Shown here: piece after piece, positions 1-8,701 of the stretch
How the letters are laid out: each line of letters begins with the position of its first letter
How positions within the stretch are numbered: position 1 is the stretch's first letter
DNA from: Bacillus sp. AFS041924
GTDB taxonomy: Bacteria; Bacillota; Bacilli; Bacillales; Bacillaceae_G
Direction: 5' to 3'
DNA length: 40,280 nucleotides
Assembly (NCBI RefSeq): GCF_002577195.1
Contig: NZ_NULG01000033.1
Coordinates: 1 to 40,280, forward strand
Notes under the pieces: generated by a model
Database searches by the model: none
Seen by the model: only the letters and a program-made list of their open reading frames with translations
What the model was told of the DNA's origin: nothing
Translations under genes and position numbers: made by a program

Positions 1-480
1 GCCTTTTTATTTGCGATTCTGCCTTTTTATTTGCGATTCTCTCTTTTTATTTGTGGTTCTCTCTTTTTATTTGCGATCACGTCGTTTTAATTGCGATTCT
101 CTCTTTTTAATTGCGATTCTGCTATTTTTATTGTGATTCTGCCTTTTTATTTGCGATTCAGTCAGTTTATTTGTGATTCTCTCTTTTATTTGCGATTCTC
201 TCTTTTTAATTGCGATTCTGCTATTTTTATTGTGATTCTGCCTTTTTATTTGCGATTACGTCGTTTTAATTGCGATTCTCTCTTTATATTTCCGATTACG
301 TCGTTTTAATTGCGATTCTCTCTTTTTATTTCTGATTCTCTCTTTTTATTTGCGATTACGTCGTCTTAATTGTGATTCTCTGTTTTTTATTGCGGTTCGG
401 CCATATATTTGCGATTCTCTCTTTTTATTTGTGATTCAACAATATTATTAGCGAATCGCCCATGCAATTACGATTCTCCA
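1..480. repeat. 20-bp tandem repeat (minisatellite), decaying rightward
   Basis: About 24 head-to-tail units of 20 bp (a few of 19) fill this stretch, with a consensus close to GCCTTTTTATTTGCGATTCT. Units fall into sub-types that begin gcc, ctc, gtcg or gcta. The first two units are identical; from about base 400 the copies become unrecognisable (acaatattattagcgaatcg and similar). The run B-type, gcta-type, gcc-type occurs twice (about 101-160 and 200-258), so blocks of units as well as single units have duplicated. The array begins at the window edge, so its true length is unknown. The long open frames across it simply reflect the AT-rich repeat and are not taken as genes. It lies downstream of the pyrimidine operon. 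Confidence 0.95.
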
Positions 481-531
481 ACTCTATTTACACTCCGCCC
501 ATTTTTATCAAAATTCAATATCCTATCAAAC

Positions 532-753
532 TCAAAGATTAATCCCTAACTGATTAATAATTAACAAACCAAAATACTTACGGGTATCAGCATTCATTAT
601 GTGAAGAGTTACATACTGTTCCTCTTCCTCATGATTTTCAAAGTCAACATAAGCACCATCAAGTGTTTCTCGTACATTTTTAATCTTGTAGCCTTTCTTT
701 ATAAGGGAATCGATTTGATTTCTTTCGATTAAAAATTCCTTGTACGTTGACAT
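532..753 (-). CDS. small hypothetical protein, 73 aa
   Basis: I do not recognise this protein. It is soluble and charged, with no signal peptide or membrane segment. The N-terminal half looks helical, followed by a patch rich in Glu and a hydrophobic C-terminus. It starts 20 bp after the dihydropyrimidinase stop codon on the same strand, so it is probably the last cistron of that operon. The sequence is not low-complexity and has normal codon use, which favours a real gene. No function is proposed. Confidence 0.65.
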   Translation of the reverse strand: MSTYKEFLIERNQIDSLIKKGYKIKNVRETLDGAYVDFENHEEEEQYVTLHIMNADTRKYFGLLIINQLGINL

Positions 754-773
754 TTATTCAATCAACCCCTTCG

Positions 774-2174
774 TCACTCTTCATTTAATCTAGCTTCACC
801 ATATTTCTTCCTCTTTAAGTATCGTCCACTACCTGCATTACCTACAAACTGCTTCTCTTTAATTACAAACTCTCCACGAACTAATACACTCACCGGCTCA
901 CCTGTTACTTCCATCCCTTCAAATGCATTATAGTCGACTGCCATATGGTGAGTTTCTGAAGAGATTGTTCGTTTACTATTTGGATCAAAAATAACTAAAT
1001 CCGCATCTGAACCAACAGCAATTGTTCCTTTTTGAGGATATATACCAAATAGCTTTGCACTTCTAGTAGAAGAGATGTCGACGAATTGGTTTAATGATAT
1101 TCTGCCTTTTTTAACCCCTTCAGAGAATAATATACTTACTCGATCTTCAATCATTGGTCCCCCGTTTGGAATTTTTGAAAAATCATCACGACCTAAGTCC
1201 TTTTGTCCATTAAAATCAAATGAACATTGATCGGATCCTAATGTTTGGAGGTTTCCATTTTTTAATGCATTCCAAAGTACGTCTTGGTTCCATTTTTCGC
1301 GAAGTGGTGGGGACCAAACATATTTTGCTCCTTCAAAGTCAGGCTTTTCTAACATAGACTGATCCAACACTAAGTATTGAGGGCATGTTTCTCCCCATAT
1401 ATCAATTCCATTATTTCGAGCTTCCGTTATCTTTTCAACTGCCGCTGCACAAGTAACGTGGACGACATATAATTGTGAATTTGCTAAACCTGTTAGTGTA
1501 GCCGCTCTTCCTGTTGCTTCACCCTCTACTTCTGGAGGACGTGTCAATGCATGGTAAATAGGTTCTGTTTTTCCTTCAGCTAAAGCTTGATTAATTAAAT
1601 AATCTACAACATCGCCGTTTTCGGCATGTACCATTACTAGCGCTCCATATTCTTTTGCTGCTAAAAGCGTACGGTACAATGTGGCATCATCGGCTTGGAA
1701 TACATTTTTATAAGCCATAAACACTTTAAATGATGTGATTCCCTCTTTTTCTATCACTCTAGGTAATTCTTGTAATACTTCTTCATTTATTTCGCCAATC
1801 ATAAGATGAAAACTATAATCGATAACGGCTTTATTTTTCGATTTTTCATGCCATGTTTCAATTGACTTTTGTAGTGGCTCTCCTTTATTCGTTAAACAAA
1901 AATCGATAATTGTTGTTGTTCCACCAAAAGCAGCTGCGATTGTACCGGATTCAAAATCGTCCTTTGTGACAGTTCCACCAAATGGCATATCTAAATGTGT
2001 ATGTGGATCTACTCCACCTGGAAAAATGTAATGACCTGAAGCATCAATCCCTTCAACTTCTGTACAATCTAGATTTAATCCAATTGCGGAAATTTTATCT
2101 TTCTCTATTAAAATATCAGCCTTATAAGTATCCGTTGCAGTAACGATCGTTCCATTTCGAATGATTTTCTTCAT
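774..2174 (-). CDS. hydA: dihydropyrimidinase / D-hydantoinase
   Basis: Cyclic amidohydrolase that opens dihydrouracil or dihydrothymine to the N-carbamoyl beta-amino acid, the second step of reductive pyrimidine catabolism. The 466 residues match the usual family length. The binuclear metal ligands are visible: HTH at 58-60, the lysine that is carboxylated at about 150 (SFKVFMAYKN), His183 (VHAENGD), His239 (VVHVTC) and Asp315 (GSDQC). The ATG overlaps the preA stop codon as ATGA, so the two are translationally coupled. The third enzyme of the pathway, beta-ureidopropionase, is not in the window. Family members differ in substrate range, so hydantoinase or allantoinase-like activity cannot be excluded, but the preT-preA context favours dihydropyrimidines. 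Confidence 0.93.
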   Translation of the reverse strand: MKKIIRNGTIVTATDTYKADILIEKDKISAIGLNLDCTEVEGIDASGHYIFPGGVDPHTHLDMPFGGTVTKDDFESGTIAAAFGGTTTIIDFCLTNKGEPLQKSIETWHEKSKNKAVIDYSFHLMIGEINEEVLQELPRVIEKEGITSFKVFMAYKNVFQADDATLYRTLLAAKEYGALVMVHAENGDVVDYLINQALAEGKTEPIYHALTRPPEVEGEATGRAATLTGLANSQLYVVHVTCAAAVEKITEARNNGIDIWGETCPQYLVLDQSMLEKPDFEGAKYVWSPPLREKWNQDVLWNALKNGNLQTLGSDQCSFDFNGQKDLGRDDFSKIPNGGPMIEDRVSILFSEGVKKGRISLNQFVDISSTRSAKLFGIYPQKGTIAVGSDADLVIFDPNSKRTISSETHHMAVDYNAFEGMEVTGEPVSVLVRGEFVIKEKQFVGNAGSGRYLKRKKYGEARLNEE

Positions 2175-3478
2175 TTTCGTTTCCTTCCCCCCTTTAAGAT
2201 AGAATATTGATTAGATTGTGTTAATAACTTTAAAGCTTGTTGACGTTCATTCCAAGACATTGAAGGTTGTTTATTTGGAAGTTCTATCATGTTAATTGCA
2301 TCTTCTACCGGACATACGATTTTACATAAATTACAACCGACGCAGTCTTCCTCCCGTACCTTTAAATAGGACTTTCCACTTTCATCTTTTAACATATCAA
2401 TACATTGGTGGGAGGTATCTTCACAGGCAATATGACATTTATTACAGTTAATACACTCATTCGTATCAATCCTAGCAACGATTTGATAATTTAAATCTAA
2501 ATTTCCCCAATCTGAATATTTATGAACTGTTTTACCTACTAAGTCCATTACTGAGGAAATACCTTTTTCGTCTAAATAATTATTTAACCCATCGATCATG
2601 TCCTCGACAATTCGGAAACCATGATGCATTGCTGCAGTACAAATTTGAACGCCAGTCGCTCCCATTAATAAAAACTCTACTGCATTTTGCCAATTCGAAA
2701 TTCCTCCAATTCCGGAAATAGGAACTGTTATACGTGGATTACGTGCACATTCGGCAACCATATTTAATGCAATTGGCTTTACTGCAGGTCCACAATATCC
2801 GCCGTGTGCTCCTTTTCCAGCAACATGTGGGACTGTATTCCAGGAATCTAAATCTACTCCCATTAAACTGTTGATTGTGTTAATCATACTAATTGCGTTA
2901 GCTCCACCTCGAACTGCCGCTTCCGCCGTTACAGTAATATCCGTAATGTTTGGTGTTAATTTAACGATTACCGGAGTTTTCGCAACTTCTTTCACCCAAA
3001 ATGTTTGTTGTTCTACTAATTCAGGAACTTGACCTGATGCGGATCCCATCCCTCGTTCGGCCATTCCGTGTGGGCAGCCAAAGTTCAGTTCTAATCCATC
3101 AACACCGACATCTTCTACTCTTTTCACGATTTCATGCCATTTATATTGCTTAGGTTCAACCATAAGTGATGCGATAATCGCACGGTCTGGAAATCTTTTT
3201 TTCGTTTCATAAATTTCTTTTAAATTCACTTCAAGAGGTCGATCAGAAATCAGTTCGATATTATTAAATCCAGCAACTCTTTGTCCGTTGAAATTAGTAG
3301 CTGCAAACCTTGAGGTGGTATTAATAATTGGTTCGCCTAATGTTTTCCAAACTGCCCCACCCCAGCCAGCTTCAAACGCACGTTGGACTTGATATCCCGA
3401 ATTTGTTGGAGGAGCAGAAGCAAGCCAAAACGGATTAGGTGACTGTATGCCCGCAAGATTTATTCGTAGATCTGCCAT
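2171..3478 (-). CDS. preA: NAD-dependent dihydropyrimidine dehydrogenase, catalytic subunit PreA
   Basis: FMN-containing subunit that reduces uracil or thymine, working with PreT. Residues 1-300 form the dihydroorotate-dehydrogenase-like barrel with the NFGCPHGMAERGMG signature (132-145) and KLTPNITDI (173-181). The C-terminus carries two ferredoxin-type [4Fe-4S] clusters, with cysteines at about 342-351 (CINCNKCHIAC) and 379-389 (CVGCNLCKIVC). The AAGGAGG site 9 bp upstream of ATG fixes the start. In the active-site loop, Ser148 (GSASGQVPE) occupies the place where mammalian dihydropyrimidine dehydrogenase has its acid/base cysteine (ACGQ, from memory). It follows preT by 16 bp and overlaps the dihydropyrimidinase by 4 bp. 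Confidence 0.94.
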   Translation of the reverse strand: MADLRINLAGIQSPNPFWLASAPPTNSGYQVQRAFEAGWGGAVWKTLGEPIINTTSRFAATNFNGQRVAGFNNIELISDRPLEVNLKEIYETKKRFPDRAIIASLMVEPKQYKWHEIVKRVEDVGVDGLELNFGCPHGMAERGMGSASGQVPELVEQQTFWVKEVAKTPVIVKLTPNITDITVTAEAAVRGGANAISMINTINSLMGVDLDSWNTVPHVAGKGAHGGYCGPAVKPIALNMVAECARNPRITVPISGIGGISNWQNAVEFLLMGATGVQICTAAMHHGFRIVEDMIDGLNNYLDEKGISSVMDLVGKTVHKYSDWGNLDLNYQIVARIDTNECINCNKCHIACEDTSHQCIDMLKDESGKSYLKVREEDCVGCNLCKIVCPVEDAINMIELPNKQPSMSWNERQQALKLLTQSNQYSILKGGRKRK

Positions 3479-3494
3479 GCAAGAAAACCTCCTT

Positions 3495-4832
3495 TTAAGT
3501 ATTTAACTGTTTATGAATCGCATAAGCTACTTCTTTACCTTGTTGTGCTGCAGTCACTACCATCGCTTCACCTTGCCCTTTTCCAAAAATGACATCACCG
3601 CAAGCAAATACTTTAGGATTAGACGTCTGAAAAGTTTCTTGATTGATTTTCACCACTCCATCAGTGTGTTCTAATCCAAATTGTTCAATTAATTCTACAT
3701 AACGAGTTTGACCAATCGCTTTTATGACCCCATCAACTGGAATTGTAAAATTAGAATCAGGAATAAGTACGGGTCTTTTGCGACCGTCTTTTCCAACTTC
3801 ACCTAACTCCAATCGAACACACTCCAGTGCGATTACTTTTCCGTTTTCACCAATGATTCGTATTGGTAATGTGAGCCATCGGAACTCCACACCATCTTGT
3901 TTAGCAAAATCGTATTCAAATTGGTAGGCACTCATTTCTGCTTGCGTCCTACGATATAAAATTTTGACATTACCTGCGCCTAAACGAACAGAACAGGTCG
4001 CTGCATCAATAGCAGTATTACCTGCGCCTATTACAACAATGTTTTTACCGATAAATCGATTAGATAGCTCTCCTAATTTTGTCTCTTTAACAAAATCAAT
4101 CGCGTCGTATACTCCGTCCAAATCCTCCCCTTCAATGTCTAGCATCGGTACTTTCCCCATACCGATAGCCAACACGACCATGTCATACTTTTCTAATAGT
4201 TCAGCTGATGATACATCTGATCCGACTCTTGTATTTGTATGAATTTTTACATCTAAGTTTTCGATTTGCTGAACTTCCCAGCTTGATATTCTCTGTGGCA
4301 GCCTGAAAGAAACAATTCCATATCGATTTAATCCTCCAGCATGATTTTCAGCTTCATAAATTGTAACTTCATAACCAAGTAAAGCAAGTTCACGAGCAGC
4401 CGCTAATCCAGAAGGACCACTTCCCACGATTGCAACTGTTTTTCCGTTCTTTTTACCCGCCTTAAATAATTCCTGATTATTTTTTATCGCCCAATCAGTT
4501 GCATAACGTTGTAAATTCCCAATCTTAATCGGTTTCGTAGAATGGTTTAGTACACATGCACCCTCGCACAGCTCTTCAGTTGGACAAACTCGAGCACAGC
4601 TTGCTCCGACGGGATTAGATGTCATAATTGTTTTGGCTGATCCTTTTAAATTTCCTGAACCAATTTTCTTTATAAACGTAGGAATGTCAATACCGGTTGG
4701 ACAAGCTTTAATACAAGGCGCATCATAGCAATAAAGACATCGATGCGCTTCTTCAAACGCTTCTTGGTCCGATAATCCAGGATGTACTTCTTCAAAGTTC
4801 TTCGATAAATCCTTCGGCGAAATTCGATTCAC
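3495..4832 (-). CDS. preT: NAD-dependent dihydropyrimidine dehydrogenase, FAD subunit PreT
   Basis: Passes electrons from NAD(P)H through FAD and iron-sulfur clusters to PreA. It resembles the N-terminal half of eukaryotic dihydropyrimidine dehydrogenase and the GltD small subunit. Counting from an upstream start three codons longer, cysteines cluster at 35, 38, 43 and 47 and at 82, 86, 92 and 96; the FAD-binding VAIVGSGPSGLAAAR lies at 136-150, and a second dinucleotide fold (VVIGAGNTAIDAA) near 267. The GTG at 4832 is preferred because an AGGAGG site sits 9 bp before it; GTG and TTG codons slightly upstream (to 4841) crowd or overlap that site. It is the first gene of the preT-preA-hydA operon. 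Confidence 0.92.
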   Translation of the reverse strand: MNRISPKDLSKNFEEVHPGLSDQEAFEEAHRCLYCYDAPCIKACPTGIDIPTFIKKIGSGNLKGSAKTIMTSNPVGASCARVCPTEELCEGACVLNHSTKPIKIGNLQRYATDWAIKNNQELFKAGKKNGKTVAIVGSGPSGLAAARELALLGYEVTIYEAENHAGGLNRYGIVSFRLPQRISSWEVQQIENLDVKIHTNTRVGSDVSSAELLEKYDMVVLAIGMGKVPMLDIEGEDLDGVYDAIDFVKETKLGELSNRFIGKNIVVIGAGNTAIDAATCSVRLGAGNVKILYRRTQAEMSAYQFEYDFAKQDGVEFRWLTLPIRIIGENGKVIALECVRLELGEVGKDGRKRPVLIPDSNFTIPVDGVIKAIGQTRYVELIEQFGLEHTDGVVKINQETFQTSNPKVFACGDVIFGKGQGEAMVVTAAQQGKEVAYAIHKQLNT

Positions 4833-5045
4833 TAACAACACCCTCCTCTAGTAGCTATATCGTGACTTTTTTAAGAATGTAGATTTTAAGTTTGTTTCAT
4901 TAAGGAAGTAATTTCAGACTCTCCTCCTGATATGTAAAGACGTTTTCAAAAATAAAGCTTTTTCTAAAATTGAGGTATTTCAATATATGTTTAAAAATAT
5001 CGATTTAGACATGTTATATAAGGGTTGTCAGTGCTTTATTAATGA

Positions 5046-5091
5046 AAATAAAAGCTCTCTACTTATAGTTAGTAGAAAGCTTTTATTTTTT
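5046..5091. terminator. bidirectional rho-independent terminator
   Basis: The 14-bp stem AAAAGCTCTCTACT / AGTAGAAAGCTTTT has a single mismatch and a 7-base loop, with T-rich tracts on both strands. It is a second stop behind the hairpin at 5125-5168 and insulates preT from the upstream gene. Confidence 0.85.
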
Positions 5092-5124
5092 AAATGCTAT
5101 TCAATTTTACGTTGGTTTATTAGC

Positions 5125-5168
5125 TAAAAAATAAAGGCCCAAACCCTTATAACACTTAGGTTTGAGCC
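5125..5168 (-). terminator. terminator of the VTT-domain gene
   Basis: Read on the minus strand, GGCTCAAACC pairs with GGTTTGGGCC across a 13-base loop and is followed by TTTATTTTTT. It begins a few bases after the stop codon at 5175. Confidence 0.9.
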
Positions 5169-5174
5169 ATGATA

Positions 5175-5756
5175 TTAGTACTTACCTAATACTTTATTCT
5201 TCACAAAAACAGTAAATCGTTTTCTAGAAATATAGACAAGAAGTACAATAAGTAATAATCCTAAAATAATCTTACCGAATAAAGTAAATTCTAACACTTG
5301 ATTAACAGAATACGATTCAAATAATATGACGGGAAACTTCCCAATTAGACTAGCTAAAATGAAACTTGACCACGTAACCTTTCCAAATGCAGCAAATAAT
5401 GTAATTAAACTAGATGGGATAAAAGGAATTAAACGTAAGAATAAGACACCGTAAAAAGCCTCTTTTCCTTCTAAACTTAAAAGCCTCTTTAATAGCTTAA
5501 ATTTACTTGCATTGCTAATAAATCTTTTTTGTAGACCTTTTCTATACAATAAGAAAGATACGATCGTCCCTATGATTTCACCTACGAAAGATACTAAAAA
5601 TCCACCAGTAAAACCGAATAGTTTAATATTAATTGCAGTCAATAACCACGCTGGTATAATACCAATAATACTAATTAGAACATTAATTAATATACTAAGT
5701 ACAACTGCATAATCTTTGTATGTATTTAATAGATGTTCTATTGCAGAAAGTGTCAT
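5175..5756 (-). CDS. VTT-domain (DedA/TVP38-TMEM64 superfamily) membrane protein
   Basis: This is a 193-residue integral membrane protein with about five hydrophobic segments. The middle part (FGFTGGFLVSFVGEIIG, then FLRLIPFIPSSLITLFAAFG) has the glycine- and proline-rich re-entrant helices typical of the VTT/SNARE-associated Golgi domain, including the R-x-x-P-F-x-P motif. The family is linked to lipid scrambling, undecaprenyl-phosphate flipping or membrane homeostasis, but no substrate can be assigned here. The protein ends in a basic cytoplasmic tail. ATG follows GGGGGAAAATT. It is a single-gene unit with its own terminators. Confidence 0.8.
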   Translation of the reverse strand: MTLSAIEHLLNTYKDYAVVLSILINVLISIIGIIPAWLLTAINIKLFGFTGGFLVSFVGEIIGTIVSFLLYRKGLQKRFISNASKFKLLKRLLSLEGKEAFYGVLFLRLIPFIPSSLITLFAAFGKVTWSSFILASLIGKFPVILFESYSVNQVLEFTLFGKIILGLLLIVLLVYISRKRFTVFVKNKVLGKY

Positions 5757-5911
5757 AATTTTCCCCCATTTTTTTAACCACTTAATTGTACAATATTTAG
5801 TAAGATTAAAAGCTTAGGTCACAAAAAAGACTTCCAAAAATAAAATCTATCTACTAGTTTAGACATAGAAATTATAAACATACTAATCAAATTAAAATTA
5901 ATTTTTCGGAC

Positions 5912-5950
5912 AAAAAAAGATGATTTCGAATTACTCGAAATCATCTTTTT
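5912..5950 (-). terminator. terminator of the merR-yugP unit
   Basis: On the minus strand, AAAGATGATTTCGA and TCGAAATCATCTTT form a perfect 14-bp stem around a 5-base loop, followed by a T run. It starts just after the yugP-like stop codon. Confidence 0.93.
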
Positions 5951-5952
5951 GA

Positions 5953-6642
5953 TTATTCTTCTTCAGCTTGACCTTGGAAAAAGATAAATAAATATTTTAC
6001 TAATTCTAACACTGAAATTAAAGTTGCTGCTAAATAAGTAAGAGCAGCCGCTCCTAGTACTTTATTTACACCTTTTCTGTCAGTGTCATGGATTATACCT
6101 GATGCTAGCATTAATGTCTTTGCTCGTGAACTTGCATTGTATTCAACTGGTAACGTAATTAGTTGAAATGCAACAGCTACTGAAAAGAGTAAGATTCCTA
6201 CTCCAATTAGAGAAAATGCTTGAAGTAAAAATCCTGCTAGTAGTAATAATGGTGCAGCACCTGATGCAATATTAACAACCGGGAAAATACGATGACGAAG
6301 TGTTAAAAATCCATATGAAGTATCATGTTGTATTGCATGCCCTACTTCGTGAGCCGCAACTGATACAGAGGCAATCGATCTACCGTAATAAACTTCTTCA
6401 GATAAACGAACTGTTCTTGCTATCGGATCATAGTGATCTGATAATCGACCAGGGACTACTTCCACCGGTACGTTAGGTAAATTATTATTATTTAATATAT
6501 GTCTTGCTACTTCAGCTCCGGTTAAACCTCCAGATGCTGGCACTTCAGCCCAGTGATTAAAACTAGATTTCACTTTAAATTGTGCCCAAATCGATAATCC
6601 AAAGGCAATCAAAATTAGGAAATCCATAGGGTGAAAAAACAT
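5953..6642 (-). CDS. yugP: YugP-type zinc metallopeptidase (membrane)
   Basis: A 229-residue membrane-anchored zinc peptidase. There is a hydrophobic N-terminal segment (residues 6-20), then the metal-binding HEVGHAIQH at 98-106, followed by two or three further hydrophobic segments towards the C-terminus. Length and layout match the Bacillus YugP family, whose natural substrates are not known to me. The start is supported by AAGGAGAG upstream of the ATG. It lies 15 bp behind the MerR-family gene and shares its terminator, so the two form an operon and the regulator may control the peptidase. Confidence 0.88.
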   Translation of the reverse strand: MFFHPMDFLILIAFGLSIWAQFKVKSSFNHWAEVPASGGLTGAEVARHILNNNNLPNVPVEVVPGRLSDHYDPIARTVRLSEEVYYGRSIASVSVAAHEVGHAIQHDTSYGFLTLRHRIFPVVNIASGAAPLLLLAGFLLQAFSLIGVGILLFSVAVAFQLITLPVEYNASSRAKTLMLASGIIHDTDRKGVNKVLGAAALTYLAATLISVLELVKYLFIFFQGQAEEE

Positions 6643-6657
6643 TTACATTCTCTCCTT

Positions 6658-7071
6658 TTAAAGAATAAACGACTGTAACGTCTGAATTAATTCTGATGAT
6701 TGTGATGTTAACTGACGTATAATATTTTGTTTTTGTTCTAATGTTAAATTTTCTAGTAAAAATTTTAATTGTGATAGATCATTTTGTAACTGATTCATAT
6801 GAACAGTTACTTCCTCTGTTAAAGGTGCAATACTCTGACTCTCGACCATTGCTGTTTTTTTCTTGTTTAAAATCTCTTTTATTTCTTGGAGTGGTAAGTG
6901 TATGGATTTGCATTGCTCAATAAATTTTAAAGTTTCTAAAGAAGCTTCATTATAAAACCGATGTCCAGACTCCGAACGTTGTGGCTCAAGTAATCCTAAG
7001 TTTGTATAATAATCAATTGTGCGCTTAGACACGCCTACTTCTTTTGCTAATTCTCCTATTTTATAAACAAT
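6658..7071 (-). CDS. MerR-family transcriptional regulator, apparent ATT start
   Basis: A short MerR-type activator/repressor: an N-terminal winged HTH, then a coiled-coil dimerisation helix, with no cysteine-rich effector domain. The first conventional start is GTG at 7032, but that would cut off helix 1 of the DNA-binding domain. The same frame runs upstream without interruption and encodes YKIGELAKEVGVSKRTIDYY, the full MerR N-terminus. No ATG, GTG or TTG exists there before the stop at 7093-7095. The ATT at 7071 lies 11 bp behind GGATGGTG and gives the normal family length (138 aa), so I take it as the start. A sequencing error or mutated start codon is the alternative. Cotranscribed with yugP. 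Confidence 0.78.
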   Translation of the reverse strand: MVYKIGELAKEVGVSKRTIDYYTNLGLLEPQRSESGHRFYNEASLETLKFIEQCKSIHLPLQEIKEILNKKKTAMVESQSIAPLTEEVTVHMNQLQNDLSQLKFLLENLTLEQKQNIIRQLTSQSSELIQTLQSFIL

Positions 7072-7261
7072 CCCAACGTTTTCACCATCCTTCTATTTGT
7101 ATTATAAGTCAGTTCACTTAAAACGTACAGTAAAACGTTACGTTGTTTATTTTCCGTCTAATAAATTAGTAAATTAACTACATCTTAAAATACAGAATAG
7201 GAATAAACTTCGTGGGAAAAATAGGATAAAATTACCTGTTCGGGAAAGGGAGACGCTTTTA

Positions 7262-8701
7262 ATGATAGCTGACCGAAATTTAGATAAAAATGAAAAATCA
7301 CTTCGGAAATTGCTATTTAATAGTTCTGACTTTAAAACAAGCAATTTTGGAAGCGGCGACCGAAGTTTTCGGTTATTTTATTTAGATACAATGATTGAAG
7401 ATAGAATGGTGCAAGATAATATTATTCACCCATTACTAAACAAAACAAATGTCAGTGTACGTGAGGCCGTTTCCATTCTCGATTACTGCGAAACAGAACT
7501 CATATCTGTTGCAGCAAATGCACTTGTTGAAGGAAAAACAGTACTCCAAATCGAAGGCGATACAAAGCTCTATTTACTTAAAACAGAGTTAGTGAAAGAG
7601 CGCTCAGTAAACATTCCAATAAATGAACGTGTTTTACGAGGATCTCATAAAGCTTTAAATGAAAATCTGAATACGAATTTAAATATTATCCGAAACCTAG
7701 TTGCCACTCCAGATCTTGTCGTTAAGCATTATCAGATTGGACGTAGGTCGAACACGAAAGTTTCAGTAATCTATTTACAGTCTTTAGCTAATGATATTGT
7801 TTTACAAGAATTTGAGCGAAGGATTGCAAATATTGATATCGATTACATAGAATCACCTGGATTTTTTTCAGAACTGGTTCAAGATAAAAGATTCTCACTA
7901 TTTCCTAAAATGCTCGTCTCAGAAAGAGCAGACCGAGTACAGTCTTATTTAATGGATGGGAAAATTGCTTTTTTAACCGATGGTGCACCAGAATGCGCAA
8001 TCGTCCCAGTTTCTTTCTGGGCATTTTTTCAAAGTCCAGATGATTACCAAGTTGGCTGGGTATTCGGTAGTTTATTAAGATTAATAAGAATTCTTTGTTT
8101 TATTATTGCTTTTAGCTTACCAGGAATTTATGTCGCACTAGTTACTTTCGACCCTCGAGTCCTTCCATTAGAAATCGCACTTACTTTACAAAGTTCAATG
8201 CAATTCGTTTCGATGCCACCTATATTAGAAGCGATTACAATGCTAGTTATACTTGAGGTTTTAAAAGAGGCAACTGTCCGTTTACCAAATCCAATTGGTC
8301 AGACAATTGGTGTTGTCGGTGGTATCGTAATTGGAACAGTTGTTGTTCAGTCCAATCTAATTTCAAATATGATGGTAATTATTATAGCGCTTACTGGTAT
8401 TGCTTCATTTATAATACCTTCGTATGAAATGAGTAACACAGCCCGATTATTAGCATATCCTTTTATCTTCATGGCAGCAATCTTTGGGTTAGTCGGATTA
8501 GAAATTTCATATTTGTTGGTTTTAACACATTTATCCCGCATGAATACAATGGGCATTCCGTATTTTTACAATTGGTTTAATGGCGACACGATTAAAGATA
8601 CGATTTTCAGAGCACCGATCAGGAGCATGAAAAAACGTCCATTAGAAAGCATGGCTAAGGACGAAATTAGAATGGGAAATCCTAGGGGGAAGACTGAATG
8701 A
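7262..8701 (+). CDS. GerA-type spore germinant receptor, A subunit
   Basis: The 479-residue A subunit of a nutrient germinant receptor in the spore inner membrane. A large N-terminal soluble part (about 1-260) contains the family motifs RSNTKVSVIYL and IDYIESPGFFSELVQD. Four to five membrane helices follow, with the conserved LPGIYVAL, PFPP-equivalent (SMPPILEAITMLVILEVLKEA) and PNPIGQTIGVVGGIVIG blocks. It begins an operon in which each gene overlaps the next. Expression late in the forespore under sigma G would be expected, but I cannot point to a convincing promoter. The closest named families are GerKA and GerAA; the ligand cannot be read from sequence. Confidence 0.93.
   Translation: MIADRNLDKNEKSLRKLLFNSSDFKTSNFGSGDRSFRLFYLDTMIEDRMVQDNIIHPLLNKTNVSVREAVSILDYCETELISVAANALVEGKTVLQIEGDTKLYLLKTELVKERSVNIPINERVLRGSHKALNENLNTNLNIIRNLVATPDLVVKHYQIGRRSNTKVSVIYLQSLANDIVLQEFERRIANIDIDYIESPGFFSELVQDKRFSLFPKMLVSERADRVQSYLMDGKIAFLTDGAPECAIVPVSFWAFFQSPDDYQVGWVFGSLLRLIRILCFIIAFSLPGIYVALVTFDPRVLPLEIALTLQSSMQFVSMPPILEAITMLVILEVLKEATVRLPNPIGQTIGVVGGIVIGTVVVQSNLISNMMVIIIALTGIASFIIPSYEMSNTARLLAYPFIFMAAIFGLVGLEISYLLVLTHLSRMNTMGIPYFYNWFNGDTIKDTIFRAPIRSMKKRPLESMAKDEIRMGNPRGKTE

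Larger units (their letters stand above)
4842..5174. other. intergenic region upstream of preT
   Basis: No coding potential seen. The right part holds two rho-independent hairpins (listed separately). The left part should contain the preT promoter. A sequence TGTAAAGACGTTTTCA at 4933-4948 resembles a catabolite-response element, but it is two bases too long to fit the consensus. Confidence 0.6.

Noticed and set aside
91-309. 72-codon open frame across the left repeat array
   Set aside because: It follows the 20-bp repeat and only yields a Phe/Leu/Cys-rich periodic peptide; no ribosome binding site.
4933-4948. Catabolite-response-like element upstream of preT
   Set aside because: TGTAAAGACGTTTTCA has two extra central bases compared with the 14-bp consensus.
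7180-7261. Sigma-G promoter before the germinant receptor operon
   Set aside because: GAATA-like -35 candidates exist, but no matching CATxxTA -10 at proper spacing was found.
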